Shown piece by piece: positions 46,862 through 59,581 of a DNA stretch of 64,000 bases. Origin of the DNA: Opeltia flavorubescens (Eukaryota; Ascomycota; Lecanoromycetes; Teloschistales; Teloschistaceae); NCBI GenBank assembly GCA_000442125.1, contig KE546981.1, forward strand, positions 1,054,001-1,118,000, in the 5' to 3' direction. The notes under the pieces are model-generated. The model worked only from the letters and a program-made list of their open reading frames with translations, did no database searches and was not told the DNA's origin. A program made the position numbers and the translations under genes. Position 1 is the stretch's first letter, and each line of letters begins with the position of its first letter.

Positions 46862-48875
46862 ATGATTATGAGCTCTATTGACGACGTCCTCTTCGACGAT
46901 TCGCCTTACTGTTACCAATTTGGGCCTGCCCCAAAAACTTATCTTGAGGTTTGGACGTTCGAGGTACCGTAGCAATACCCGTTGAACCTGGAAGTCATGG
47001 GAATCTTGGCAAAGTTCATACTCAACGGTCATAGGGGTCTGATCAACCATTACTGCGAGAAGGAGAATTCCGTGATGATGATTTGCACCCATGGATGAAT
47101 CAAGAGGTCCTAAAATTCCTTTCTACCTTTTTTTTCCAATTCTTTTCGCTAGATTGTGCTTTTTCTCCCGCGCTCTACGAAACTTATTTCTGAATCTTTT
47201 TGAACCGTAGGGGATCTTTGCGCCACCAGTTGAGCACGACGGCCATCCAGTCAATGGCGGGCTTCGTTTGATGTACGTGTTCTGTTCCTTCAGCGCTGCC
47301 TAATTTCGATGAACTAATCGGAAACGGCGATTATGCAGCTGCTACTCTCGCACCCTAGAGACTCATTGGCATATTCCGTTTACCGCCCAGGAAGCATTTT
47401 CGCTCCTTGACCATTTGGACCTACCCAGAAGTTGGGTAAACTATCCGACAAATGAGGGCCTATGTCTAGTTACACCACCGGATCAGTATCTTAGAAATCA
47501 TACAAAAGGAGTAGGCAAGTACGATCAAAGCTAGGTCTGGTTCCGTTCACGCAAGCTAATGACATTTTCAGGCTTCGGTATTTCAACTCCGGCTGTAGAT
47601 GATATGTCCAGCTGCGCTCTTCTCTCCTGGAACCCCCGATCATGTGTGACAAGCGGGTATTTGTCTTATGATAAGTCGGCCCACGGTGTTCTCCTCATAA
47701 ACCAATTACGTCGCCTAGGCAGCCAAGCAAGACTTCCGGGGACTTCAATGTTTCTATTGCTTAAGCTCTGGGTTGATGATTTACAGTCGGTCAAAGATGT
47801 AACCAGAAATACCGTGCTGGATGTTCGGCTCAAGCTGGGAACACTGGAACGTCATTATGGAAGGCCTATCTTCGAGGATCGTCCTGACGACCCAACCATA
47901 TTGCACAAGACACTTATGACTGCTTTTGAGCGCTGTTACGACGTTCGCAAGATTTTCATAAGGCTGCTGATGGGTGCTCTCGTTTCTTGTATAGAAGGCC
48001 TTTTTCAAACGCAACATTTCCATGACAACACTTCGCTGCAAGTCGATTCATGGGAGCTCAGGCTTCAATTCAGCCAGCTCCGAGCAGTGATAGCTTCCAT
48101 AGACGCCGATTTCGATAAGATTCTAGCAAACATTGATTTTTGTCAGAGAGTAGTACGTTGTCAGGTTTTCTTGAAAATCTGAAGCTTCTGGCTAAGCGAT
48201 TTCTTGAATTAGCTCTACAACAACATGCAACAGGAGGATAATAAGATTAGTCGCTCCATCGCTTTGGACTCGAAAAAGCTTGCAGAAGCAAGTACCAGAG
48301 ACAGCTCTTCCATGAAAGCAATTGCTGTCTTGACCATGGTGTTCTTACCGAGTACCGCCGTAGCTGTAAGTACTATATCAGTAACAAGATTGTTCATAGG
48401 TACTTGCTGAGTTGAAGCCATGCAGACTATTTTCAGCATGGGCCCTTTCTGGACGAATGAGCCTGGCTCTGTCCCTTCAGTCTCCTCGGAATTCTGGCTT
48501 TACTGGGCCGTCACATTACCGCTTACCACAGTGGTTTTGATGGTTTGGCAGACGTGGTTATGGATATATCAAAAACGTCAAAGACGTAGTTTGAAAGACA
48601 TTGAGGAGGCTGCAGCGCCTATTTCGAAGGAGCTAGTCACTCAAGAGAATCGGTCGTTGGAACACCCGGCACAGCCAATGTCACCCTTTCACCGCCATAG
48701 AACTAGATCCTCTAATCCCAGTCAGCGTGTCTCCATACACCAGCATTTGGGATCTTTCCCATCAGTGCACAGTGCAAAACTTCAGCCGCAAGCCAGTCGC
48801 TGCTCATCAACTAGCAATAATTCTCAACCAAGCATCCCCTCGCAGGCCAGTCAGCACAGTAGGAAAACTCAGTGA
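46862..48875 (+). CDS. CorA-like two-TM membrane protein (seven exons)
   Basis: Exons: 46862-46963, 47035-47106, 47211-47272, 47339-47514, 47572-48149, 48213-48365, 48426-48875; all phases fit, 530 residues. The intron at 47515-47571 begins GCAAGT, a GC-AG intron with exon end AG. Exons 1-3 are the least certain. The spliced N-terminal part reads DGHPVNGGLRLICYSRTLETHWHIPF. The helical middle contains FLLLKLWVDDLQSVKD and RLQFSQLRAVIASIDADFDK. Then RDSSSMKAIAVLTMVFLPST (TM1), TIFSMGPFW and FWLYWAVTLPLTTVVLMVW (TM2), the layout of CorA Mg2+ transporters. The CorA GMN motif is replaced by GPF, as in a large set of fungal CorA-like proteins whose transport function is unproven. The C-terminus is Ser/Gln-rich. 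Confidence 0.82.
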
Positions 48876-50233
48876 GCATTATTGGCGGAGAAGGACGGTC
48901 GATTGAACGAAGACTGGCTCTTGAATGTAATAATGCAGCCAAGGTATTTTCTTGCTACTTCTCTATGCTTATTATAGATCTCACCTGCTCACTGATTGAA
49001 TAAAGAGCCGTGCCCCTGACTCTCCTAGACATCATATGCTCAGATCGAAGAAATCGGAAATCGTTATAGCAGAGGGATCAGGGCAAACAGTCATGGAATA
49101 TCAGCACCAAGGATGTTGATCAAGTCTACTATTATTCAATATTCGATCCCGATAACACCGGGAGTTCATCTACCTCAACACCATATTTCAACGATGGGCG
49201 ACTGCATAAATATTACGCTTTCTTTACCCTACAATTATGTCCCTTATGACGCTTTACTAATGATGTGGAAGTAACACTGCAAGGCCAGGAGTAAACCTCT
49301 AGATAGGTTCGAAACGAAGGTATAGCAGGATCATCAACCAGCCAACCTACAGTCTGAATCGATCGGCGATCCTATACAAATTTCTCCAGGCGGTACAAAT
49401 GCTTTCGACTGCGTACTACTGCTGTACTACGAAATGAAACAAGTTTATCTATCTATCAAAGATAAGAAACAGAGGAAAGCAGGACATGGGATGGCTGCAT
49501 ATGCACGACGTGCAGGTCGTGCCGCTCCGTCGACCGCTTCCCCGCCCGCGGCATGGTTGTTCCGAAGAAGCTCCATCAGCTGGCTGTACATCTTCTCCTC
49601 AGTCTGCCCACGAGATGTGCAGATCATGTCGCTTTGTTGACCGTTTCCCCACGTATTGGTTGTTCCGGAAAGGTCCCAGCTGGCATTGGCTGGCTGTACA
49701 CCTTCTTCTCAATCGGCTTCGTATGACAAAGCTCTAAATGTTTCCCGCGATGTTATACTGCTCTCTCTGCTCTCAGGTCATGAGAATTATTCCCCAAAAT
49801 CTAGTCGCTTTTGTCACTGAATGTCAAACCCGCAAATAACGAATGACAGGCTTTCGCTGTATCGAATGTTTTATTTCCTGCAAGGGCACGAGTTGCGCCG
49901 CACGCGATCAGCAACCTGTATAACCAAAGTGCTCGACCTCCCTTATCTTCTCCTACAATCGAACCTTTGTCTGGCTTGCCCGCCACATGGGTGCAGAAAG
50001 TCCTTCATTGAAGCTATCGATGTGTGCTCGCCTAGGTGCTCTTTATGTGATAGTTGCCAGGTAATATGACCAGAAAAACACAGCGGTCTCCTTGTTCTCT
50101 TTCTCTCTATCTCTCTCTCTCCTATCGGTCTAAGTAGACGTCTTTCCACGCTTGCTTCAAAGATACTTCATCGAACAAGCTATTTCTTTTAGGAAACCAC
50201 GACCAATCACGTCTCTGATATTCGATATAGGCA
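48876..50233. other. Gene-poor spacer with diverged tandem duplication and CT tract
   Basis: About 1.4 kb upstream of the broken rhodopsin-domain gene. It holds the ~100-bp duplication (49507-49714) and a CT-rich tract (50091-50122) 112 bp before the next ATG, typical of a fungal core promoter. No supported exon is visible. Confidence 0.5.
49507..49714. repeat. Diverged ~100-bp tandem duplication
   Basis: Copy 1 at 49507-49604 and copy 2 at 49614-49714 align over most of their length (shared GACCG, TTCCCC, GGTTGTTCCG, GGCTGGCTGTACA and CTTCT). In the first half nearly all differences are C-to-T or G-to-A in copy 2. A short insertion and deletion also separate them. It lies outside any supported gene. 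Confidence 0.75.
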
Positions 50234-51658
50234 ATGGCGCCAAGCAATAGAGGATGGAATGAAATCGCCGTTGGCATTACGCTTGTCATCTTAGCAGCGA
50301 TTGCTGTAGTCCTAAGGCTAGTGGCAAGGTTTCGACGAAAATTGCCGTTGCAAGCGGATGATTGGTTCTGCGTTGTGGGCCAGGTAATGTCTCCTTTCTC
50401 TGCTTCGGACATTATTAATGGCTTTCGGGAAATCAATAAAATTGACCGGTGAATGTGTAGATACTCATCTTCGGCATGCTGGTTGTGCTGGTGCTATGTA
50501 AGTTGTCTGATAATTCAGCAATAATTTCAACCTCGTTGGCCGGCATGATTGCTGATACTGCAATTTGACTCAGGGGCTTCTATAGGTGGTAGCGGGAAGC
50601 ATTTCAAGACCCTGACGGTGCACGAGCGAACTCTTTTCTTCAAGGTGAGCCGTTCTCTACTCGGCTTGACCCTGTTCAATTTCGGGCTGCTACTGATTTG
50701 AATTTCTCAACAGATCTTCCTCTCCAACGAGCTCATCTACGTTCTCGCTTCCCCGGCTATCAAATTATCCATCATCTTCTTCTACCGCCGCATCTTCACC
50801 GTCCCGAAATTCCGCAGAGCGTCCGCTGTGGTCATCGCACTGACTGCCGCATGGGCGATTGCAATTTTCAAAACATTCCACTGTTCCAGTGCAGACCGTT
50901 GGCCAAGTATTGGGATCGGACCAGACCGGGTTATTGCATCGATGGCTTGACGTAGATTGTTGCCAATCAGGCTGTTAATATTGCTCTGGATTTTATGATT
51001 CTTGTGTTGCCTCAGCCGATGATTTGGGGACTGCATCGACCGGCGAAGGATAGAGCTGCTTTGTCGGGATTGTTCTTGGTGGGCGCTTTGTGAGTGGTGT
51101 CTAATTTGCTGATGATCATGCTGCTTAATGTATATGCTGATTGATGGTAGTGTCTGTTGCGCGAGCGTATATCGCGTTGTCGCTTTGAAACAGATTTATC
51201 CCAAAGACTTTTCATGTGCGTTCTCCCCCTTTTTCCTCCTTTTCCGCCTGTTGGTCCTTGCTGACTGGGACTATCGACAAAAACTTTTTTTGGCAATATA
51301 AATCGACTGACAAATTTTATCTTCTACAGATACACAATACCGAGCCACAACATGGACCCTCGTCGAACCCTGCATCGGCCAAGTATGCGGTTGCCTGCCA
51401 ACCATACGATCACTTCTCACCACCGGTACTCAGAAAGCAAAGAAGCCAGTCGAATTTCCCGACTTTGTCAAGAAAAATATTCCGAATATGTTCCTTGACC
51501 GTAAGCATTCTAGAGCAGATTCGAGACTTGGTAGCGAGGATAGGTTTGATTATTTAAGGATGCAGGATCGGCGGGTGATTAGTGAGAGGAGTGTGGAGAG
51601 CGAGAGGAGGGGGGCTGAGAGGGGGGGGATGGGGAAGAGTGAGGTGGAGGTTGTTTGA
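50234..51658 (+). pseudogene. Broken rhodopsin-domain (SAT4/PTH11-like) membrane protein gene
   Basis: Seven-helix fungal integral membrane family related to PTH11-type receptors. Exons: 50234-50383, 50461-50497, 50574-50644, 50714-51089, 51151-51215, 51330-51658. The first part reads VAVGI-type helix 1, RKLPLQADDWFCVVGQ, then SNELIYVLASPAIKLSIIFF and YRRIFTVPKFRRASA. Within exon 4, near 50860-50885, the frame must shift by one base to continue as FQCRPLAKYWDRTRPGYCID. The frame then meets TAG at 50953-50955 where the family has Gln (CAG). Beyond it the frame is again good: ANQAVNIALDFMILVLPQP, GLFLVGAF, CCASVYRVVALKQIY, TTWTLVEPCIGQVCGCLPTI. Intact splice sites and tail imply recent inactivation or consensus errors. 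Confidence 0.82.
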
Positions 51659-53148
51659 GTATGGTTTTTGGGTAAGATGACTTGCAGAGATGGGGACGAG
51701 GCAACAAAAGGGAAATAAAAGGACTAAGGTGAAGAAGCTGTACAACGCATGATAGGATGAAGGTGCGACGATATCACGGGAGATTGCTGAAATCACGCAC
51801 ACACTTTAAGCGATTTTTCAGGTTTTTTTGGCTAGGTTAATATCATACGTATTATTTCCTACTTCTCTTCTCAACCCGGAGATCTTTCACATCATTCAAA
51901 AAACATCACTATGGGTCATCTTGATAAATTATCACCGACTCAGTTCCCTCAGTAAAATCCGAGAAACTTGGCTCGAAGCAATGGTGGCATGTGACGAGAT
52001 GAATATCGATGGCCTTGATGATAACTATAACTATAATGGGCCAAAATATGCTATTCTCATCTTGAAAGGGGCCCTACCTAGGGAAAATCTATGAGCTATT
52101 TGTCATCTAGTACAAAAACACCTAGACGTGCATGAGTAGATCACTAATTAAGCTATCGTCACAGAAGTATATGAGAGTATCACATAAACGGAACAATGTT
52201 TCTTACAGAGTAAGCATTGAAATTCACTCGGTCTATATAAAAGTAGACTCGCGGATATGCCCCATTGGTATCAATGCGTAAAGAAGAACTCCGGCTGTGA
52301 GCGAGGCTTAGAGGTATCTATATAGAAACAGTACTCTTCAAATCTCCGTAAGTATAGATGGACCTTTTTTTTCAGTCAGTAAAAATCTAAGGAGCTGCTA
52401 CTTATTCGTCTGTGACAATCATCCTTCACATATACTGCGTAGCAGCAACGTTCAAATTCATGCTTTTAATAACGGCGAAAACTTTTCAGTGGCCTTCACA
52501 GATCGAAGTTGAAAAAAATGGATTCGGTATGAGGTTTGATAGGAATTTTGAGGATTGAGAATTTTTATAGATATCATCAGGTTTGATTACTGAGGGGGGT
52601 TTTTTCGGGGAGGGGAATTTGGAAATAACTAAGGATTGGAGAAGGCGTGTGAGTACGCTAAGTTTCATGTGATTTATGTTGAGAATCAAGGATGCTTTTG
52701 GCATGGGAGATGGGATGGGCACGTGGTATACGTGTACAGTTTTTCTCGAAGATTTGTCATCAGTTGGTGGGTATGAAGTGTAAGGAGAGAAGTGGTATGA
52801 GAAATATTTATCGTGGTGTCCTCGCAAAGTTGGATGGAAAGCTCACAACACACGTAGAAGATAGGGGAGGAATATCGTTGTATTTGGATTTGAAGCAGTC
52901 ATTATGCCAGAAAACAGTTTGCTGTATTAATCTAGCTATCTTCTGAGGAGTATGGACATTACCCAACTTCGTCCAATGTATTTGTAACAAATTTATCGCT
53001 TGAAATCGTTTATCGTGACGCGTAAGGCTGGGGTCCCGCCCAGCAGGCGAAGTTGTACATTCAATCCAGCGACCCTGCTCTGTAGCCGAATGAGGAGACC
53101 AGCCATTGACAGCATGTTCGAATAGTAGTGCCCGGCATTTTAAACCAC
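51659..53148. other. AT-rich convergent intergenic region
   Basis: About 1.5 kb. A TATATAAAA sequence near 52234-52242 precedes only a 22-codon frame. I see no supported gene. Confidence 0.45.
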
Positions 53149-53772
53149 TCATCTACCTCTTGATCTCGACCTCGACCTTCGACTCGATCTTTCTTCCCGT
53201 TTCTCACCGTGCTTGCGCCCGCTGATGGCACCGATTATTGCTCCGCCTAACGTTCCAACACCGGGTCCAAGCAAGACATCTCCGAGCAATCCTCCGCCGG
53301 CAGCACCGAGAAGGGTGTCAGACTTTCCACGCTTCTCCCTGGTCTTGTGATCGTGCTTGTGCTTTCGATTGTGGTGGTCGCTCGATTGGTGGGCAGCGAG
53401 TGGAGGACGGGGGCGAGGGCTGTGACTATGGGGTCGCTGAGGTCGTTGTGCGTTTGTAGGGTATCGAGGCTGCTGCTGGAATGTCGGAGGTGGGGCCTGC
53501 TATTGTGATGGTCAGAAACGCAGAGGTCTATTGGGAGCAATTGAACATACCTGCTGAGGGAAAGGATATGGGCTATGAGGTTGATTGAACTGAGCGTTCG
53601 GGTGGAGGTGTGTACCGTACAACTGCTGTTGCGATGCCTGAGGCTGCGGCGGCGGTCGTCCGTAGCTGCTGGGGTGAGGTGAAGGATGGGGCGATTGTTG
53701 ATAAGGTGGAGAAGGTCCTTCGGGATGTGGTGGAAAAGTGGATGAGCCCGCGAAATACTCCTGGCTCGCCAT
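53149..53772 (-). CDS. Small Pro/Gln-rich protein with glycine-zipper segment
   Basis: Exons 53772-53551 and 53499-53149, 51-nt intron, phase 0, 190 residues. The N-terminal half is Pro/Gln/His-rich (PQPQASQQQLYGTHLHPNA). The second half has a His/Lys-rich basic stretch (SSDHHNRKHKHDHKTREKRG), then a glycine-zipper hydrophobic segment, LLGAAGGGLLGDVLLGPGVG followed by TLGGAIIGAISG, and a basic Arg/Ser tail (RRSRSRSRGR). This layout is found in many small fungal proteins with a Gly-zipper or 2TM-like segment that may insert in or associate with membranes. The function is unknown. The start MASQEYFAGSSTF is well placed after an upstream stop. Confidence 0.8.
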
Positions 53773-54573
53773 GATGATATTCTGCGATTTGATAGTTGTA
53801 GGTGTTGGGTGTAAGCTGACAGTTGCGTTCTGAGAAGGCTACGTTGAAGGCCAAGAGCGTAGATGCGTGGCGACTTGATTGCCAAGTTAAGGATGTATTA
53901 TTATCCACCAGTTATACATTGGGCCCGTATGGCTCAAGGCGATTTGTACGGCTGATCAGCGACACAAGTCAGGGGATTTGTACATCAGATGATATGACGT
54001 CACACAGCCTCGCCCCACTGAGTCATCCAAAGGGCTATGGTGTGAGCAGAAGCACAACCGCCAGGTTGATCCAGTTTATCAGGGTCTTGTTGTGGAGAGT
54101 ATATCGAACGCGCCATGACGAGTGCCAAACAAGAGCGTTCTTCGACAGTAACCAACCGGGCAGCAGCGGCTTCCCAGGAAATCTGAATGGCTATGCGTAT
54201 CGAGCGGAGGACGCGTTTGATGCAGTATGCGTTGCTACCAGGTAAACCACGGCTGGGCCATTTGGAACAGCAGAACTTCCCCACAGACTAGAGAGCGCCT
54301 AGTACATCAATCAACAGATACTATCCAAACGATAGATATATGATACATCATACATGCTTGGAGGCGAGGGAACGACGACAATGTGCCAAGTCTGCTAATA
54401 GTCCTTTTGGATCTAACTCGATCGAATTTAGTTCGTAGAAGTACACAGCCAATGGAGCTGCACGCATCACATAGCTCTCATGAAATGTAGCTCAAGTGCA
54501 AGGTCTGCAAAGACACTCCGCCTTTCCAGTCCAGCACAGACATTACCTACATGCAGCCCTTGCCATTCAGAGA
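53773..54573. other. Divergent intergenic region
   Basis: 801 bp between divergent genes. No supported exon is visible. Confidence 0.45.
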
Positions 54574-57500
54574 ATGTCCGTTCCTCCGCGCGGAGGGAGC
54601 GGTAGCTCCGCCATGTCCCCACGCCCCGACACCTCCCCTGCTCAATCTCCTCGCTTTCAGCATGAGCCCAACAAGCCAGACGGTGAGGGCTATTACAGCA
54701 GAAGGCCATCAACAACAAGCTCGGTGACATCGATTGGGGGAGCTCTCGACTCGGTCCACGATGCTTCAAGCCCCATACCTGAGCTGGGTAATAATGGTAA
54801 GAAGACCGTCTACATCATAAACGTCGAGGTTATTGTCGATATACTAAGTCCATGCGGTCTAGCCATTTCAACTTTGCTCCAACCTCCTATTCTTCGCTCA
54901 GGACTTAATCCCAAGGCTCCTACTCCATCTGGCTTCAAATTACCCTCAACGAGAGACATTCCTCCTGTGACCCTCACCAATATCCCACATATCGAATCCT
55001 CCGTGTTTCGCCCATACCTGAGTCAAGCAGGGTCGCTCTATGATGCATTCCAACGTGCCAGAGAAAGTAACAGCAATGCACGACCACGAGCTTCATCTAA
55101 AGGTCGTGGGCCACCATCATCGCCCGCAACAGAATCCTCTAGACGCCAAGGCAGCCTATCCATCTCCTCGCATACTGATCCAGTATCTCCTGCTTTGGAT
55201 TCTCCATCAAAGAGACCTCAGCCCGGCCGAAAGGGTAGCGGTGGGACGGGCCGCAGAGGACAGTTGGCCATGACCCCTTTGTCTACTATACCATCTGTTT
55301 ACTTCGAGCCCGATTTCCACCTCGAAAACCCAAGGACCTTTGACATTGTGAGTGAGCGCTCTGAGATTGCTCGACCATCGTCAAGCGCCAACGGTTCGGT
55401 GATTGCACCCGGTCCTGGAAGGAAGGCTTTAGCATCGAATGCAATCTTGCAAGAGAAGTTATCGTGGTACATGGATACGGTCGAAATGCATCTCATCTCA
55501 TCTATCTCAACGGCGTCGACTTCTTTCTTCGCGGCGCTTGGTTCTCTGCGGGAACTTCATTTCGAAGCCTCCGATTCAGTGGCGAAGATAAAGAGTTTAA
55601 GGGACGATCTGGCAAAATTGGATGAAAATATGGCTGTGGGTGGGCTCAAGGTTGTAGCCATGCGAAGGCGACGGGAGAATATGCGAAAGTTGGGGGACGC
55701 TGTCCAGCAGCTCCGTGATGTGGTCGAAGCAGTCGCACATTGCGAGGAACAAGTTGAGCAGGGCGATATTGAGAATGCGCTGAAGGGTTTGGCAGATGCC
55801 GAGAGACTGATCGCTGGGGAAAGGGAGGCGCCGAAGGGACAACCGCATGACAGAGAAAAGCTGCCAGTGCTCATTGATTTGCGAGGAATTAAAGCGCTTG
55901 AAGGCGCTGACGATGAAATCGCCAAATTGAGAAGGAGAATTGGAAAAGGCTTCGAGACAAGATTCCTCCAGGCACTTCTTAGAGATTTGCGCAAGCATGT
56001 TGACAGCGTNCCTGCCGTTGTCACGTTTCAAAGGTGGGATAAGGCATCCCAACGAACACGTGGTCATCATGATCGGACTCCGTCTGCCTTCCCAGCTTAC
56101 ATACAGATGGATGATTCTGTGCGAAGTGCTCTTCGCTCGAGTCTTGAGGGACTGGCTCAAGCCGGAAGTATCATGCCTGCAGCTATGGCTTTCCGCGAGG
56201 CCGCACTACGGGAAGTCAAGACCTTAATCAAACGACCGTTACCCAGCTCCAACGACGATGACGCCGAATCTACCATGTCAGCTTCCACTCAAGGTGGACG
56301 GCAAAGGTCACAGCAAGAGAAGTCTTCGACGCTAGCCCGAAACTTAAGAGCTCTGGACTCAGAGGATGCCGAAAGCATGCTCAAGCAGATGTACTCAAAT
56401 GTTGGTGAGGCCCTCCGTCGACTTGGTACGCAGGTCAAGGTCCTCCTCGATGTGACCAGCTCCTTTGCCAGTCGGCCCGTTCCATCCGGAATGAAATCGC
56501 CACTCAGTCCACCAACATCTGTAAGAGATAGCTACATGGGAACACCAGCTGCGAACATCACTATCCAGGCACCTGTGCACCAGGAGGAAATCCAGCAAGC
56601 CTTGGACATGTCGAGTCTCCTTGGTCAGGCAGTGGACATTGCCCAATCCCAGATCACCAAGGTTCTCAGAGCTCGGTCGGAACAGAGCACCCGTCTACCC
56701 CTACCACAATTCCTGCGATACTTCCATTTAAATCGAATGTTTGCCGATGAGTGCGAGGCTGTATCTGGTAGAAGTGGTCAAGCTTTGAAACAAATAGTGA
56801 ATGCACATATCAAGGACTTCGTTTCGCAATTTGGCGAGAACCTAATGCAGCGACTCGTTCAACGCATGGACGCTGATCGTTGGGAGGCAAAGGACTTTGG
56901 CGATCATGAGAGCCGAATATTGGGTAGGATACTGGAGGCGAGCACGAAGGAGGTAGAATCATGGACTAGGGCTTGTGTTGTATGGGAAACGGCCAAGGGC
57001 GAAGTCAGCGGTGAAGCCCTAACAAATGGTGAGATCGATGGCCAGAATGGAGAAATAAATGCACAGAAAGACAAGACACGCAGCGCTGAGATTGACGAGC
57101 AAAAATACATACTGACGGATTCAACGTTGTTGGTACTGCAAGCCATTGAACAATTTGAGTCTCTGATCACTGGGATCCCGAGCATGACACAAGAAATCAC
57201 TACTATCCTCCTAGAATATCTTCGACTTTTCAATTCACGCTGCCAACAGCTCGTTCTTGGCGCTGGAGCTACTAAGATCGCTGGGCTCAAGAACATAACC
57301 ACAAAACATCTAGCGCTATCGTCTCAGGCTCTCAGCTTCATCACGGCATTGATCCCACACATTCGTGAATTCGTGCGTCGACATTCGCCGAGCTCTGGTC
57401 AGTTAATGATTGAATTCGATAAAGTCCGGAGACTCTACCAAGAACATCAGTATGGGGTCCATGATAAGTTTGTTGAGATTATGAGTGGACGAGCTGGTGC

Positions 57501-58006
57501 TCATGTCAACGGTCTAAGGAAGATCAATTGGGATGCAACAGGAAAGGATACGCAGGCTGTCAATCAGTACATGGAGATTTTGGTTAAGGAAACCTTGACA
57601 TTGCACAAGGTGCTTAGCAAGTTCCTGCCGGAGATGACGATTAGCATGATTATGGATCCTGTTTTCAACAGCTACCGTGACCAGTTGGGTAAAGGATTTC
57701 AAGATATCGGGGTCAAGACGGCCGCTGGAAAATCAAGGTATTCCAATCCAATGCTTTTCTTGCATGCCAAAGATCAGAAATAACCAGCATTGTAGGATGA
57801 TTCATGACATCGAATTTCTTCGGTCTCGTATGAGCAAGGTGGAAGGGTCTGGCGAGCTTAGCCAGTATCTCCTTCAAGTGGTTAACGACAAACCTGTCGC
57901 CCAGGAGGTGGAGAAGAAAGAGGAGGGAGCTGAACCAAAGAGCATCCCGGATATGCCATCGGCAAATGGACGTCCAGTCGAAGAGCAATCGGACGAAAAG
58001 ACTTGA
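54574..58006 (+). CDS. VPS54: GARP complex subunit Vps54
   Basis: Tethering subunit for endosome-to-Golgi retrograde transport. Exons 54574-54796, 54863-57737, 57796-58006, giving 1102 residues. Intron 1 is 66 nt and has no stop codon, so it could be misread as coding; splicing it creates NNAISTLLQPPILRSGL, the conserved Vps54 N-terminus. RDIPPVTLTNIPHIESSVFR and YLSQAGSLYDAF follow, then a helical tethering core (SASTSFFAALGSLRELHFEA, coiled coil near LRDDLAKLDENM) and the C-terminal Vps54 domain (LFNSRCQQLVLGAGATKIAG, KNITTKHLALSSQALSFITA). Intron 2 (58 nt) joins to IHDIEFLRSRMSKVEGSGEL, the usual end. An ambiguous base at 56010 is in codon position 3 of Val. Confidence 0.94.
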
Positions 58007-59581
58007 GTGTTTCTCACGATCTGCAATACAATCGGTCGAGGTCTAGGGAAATGTGGAACAATCTCGACAAGTCAGTCACTCTCTCGTAGGAGACTTTTTC
58101 GATTACCGGCCGACAGCCTCGGTTGAGTAGCATAGACTCGCGCGCAGGGCGTTCTTCGACCAGACGACCAGCCGAGAAGGATACACCGCAGCGCAGCGTG
58201 TGAATCATGAAGCCTTATCTCGCATCTTATTGGGCCTACAATCTTGGACGGGAACGTATTAAGATATGAGTATGGAACTGGTCTGCCTTCCCTACACTGG
58301 TCTACGTTGGGCATCCGTTGCCCTGTCTCGCTTTCCACAGCGACGGTTGACACAGAAGCTCACGTTGTAAATTGACATCATTCAAGGCTAAGATGATACT
58401 CGGTGAGCGGTTTGTTCGACCAGAGCGACTTCGATCTATACCCTCTCTTTTACCTATTGCGCGAGCCGTTCATGTGTCGTGCCCCATGCAGCAAGAAGTG
58501 GTTGAACCGGGATCTTGGAATATCAAAGAGCCGAGGGATTAACCATCTTCAGATGACCACAATATGCTGCAGTCAGCCTACCCGAGGTTGTTATAAAAGT
58601 ACTGCAGTTGGATGACTGACCCGCCGAGGGAGAGTGTTTGGAACCATTGCAGGTATGATCGGCACGGCACTCAAGCTGCTAGCTTCATATAGAATTCTTA
58701 GGTTCGACGTCGCTACCACTGCTTATGCAGCGTCGTACAGAAACTTTGTCCTTCACCTGCAGGTATGTCACCTTATACATTTCTGGGGGAATTGCAAGCT
58801 CGCGCATGGACTCTAGGCCCTACTGCCGCCCAATCAAGGTAGGTAGACTCAACATCATGTCAAAGCGCATCGAGATTTTCCTTGAGTCGGTGTGAGCTCT
58901 GGCTTTGATCATCTGAGCAAAGCTGGGGAATGAACATGTTCTACGTCACGGATCGTCTCCTTCTGGCCTTTTACTCAATGCATTATATGCGAAAGAAGTA
59001 AACCCCGTGTCATTTTCCCCACCGTCCTGTCTGAAATGAGTAACCGTTCGCGCATGATAATATGAGCACCCGCGAATCATGTAAGTCCTGCCTTATTATG
59101 AGCTCCTTTTCATGTGGATGCGAATATTGTTCGTTGCGACCCCTCATTTGGCACAGCATATCCAGACTTTCGCATGTGTATACTCATCCTATAGGCTACC
59201 TTTAGAGATAGTCCCGCGTCTTGCCTTCCCATTTAGGTAATTGCATTGATATCATAGTCTAATTCGGACATGCGCGGTGAGGCTCAAAAGTGGTGTGATG
59301 GAAACGGCACAATCATTCTCGTCGGCCATTTCTGTTCATCAACATATTGCAGCACATCTTCGTTCTTACTCGGTACCAAGTTCTGTTGGAGGTTGTTTCT
59401 AAGCAAGGAGTGTAGATGACCTCATCCACGCAAACGTTAATTTGACTTCTTCATTTTCGGCATCACGGGTCGTTCTTCCGTTGACGATTGACCGCGGCCT
59501 TAAGTATGACTGAATGATCTCTTCTTCCACCGTCTTTAGCTTTTCCACCTTCACTATTCAGGTCTTGTTCCTTCGCCAATA
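58007..59581. other. Long intergenic region upstream of peroxidase gene
   Basis: About 1.6 kb between co-oriented genes. No supported exon, tRNA or repeat was found. It presumably contains a large regulatory region for the secreted peroxidase. Confidence 0.45.

Noticed and set aside
52234-52325. TATATAAAA followed by a 22-codon frame
   Set aside because: Motif in an AT-rich spacer; the short frame has no support.
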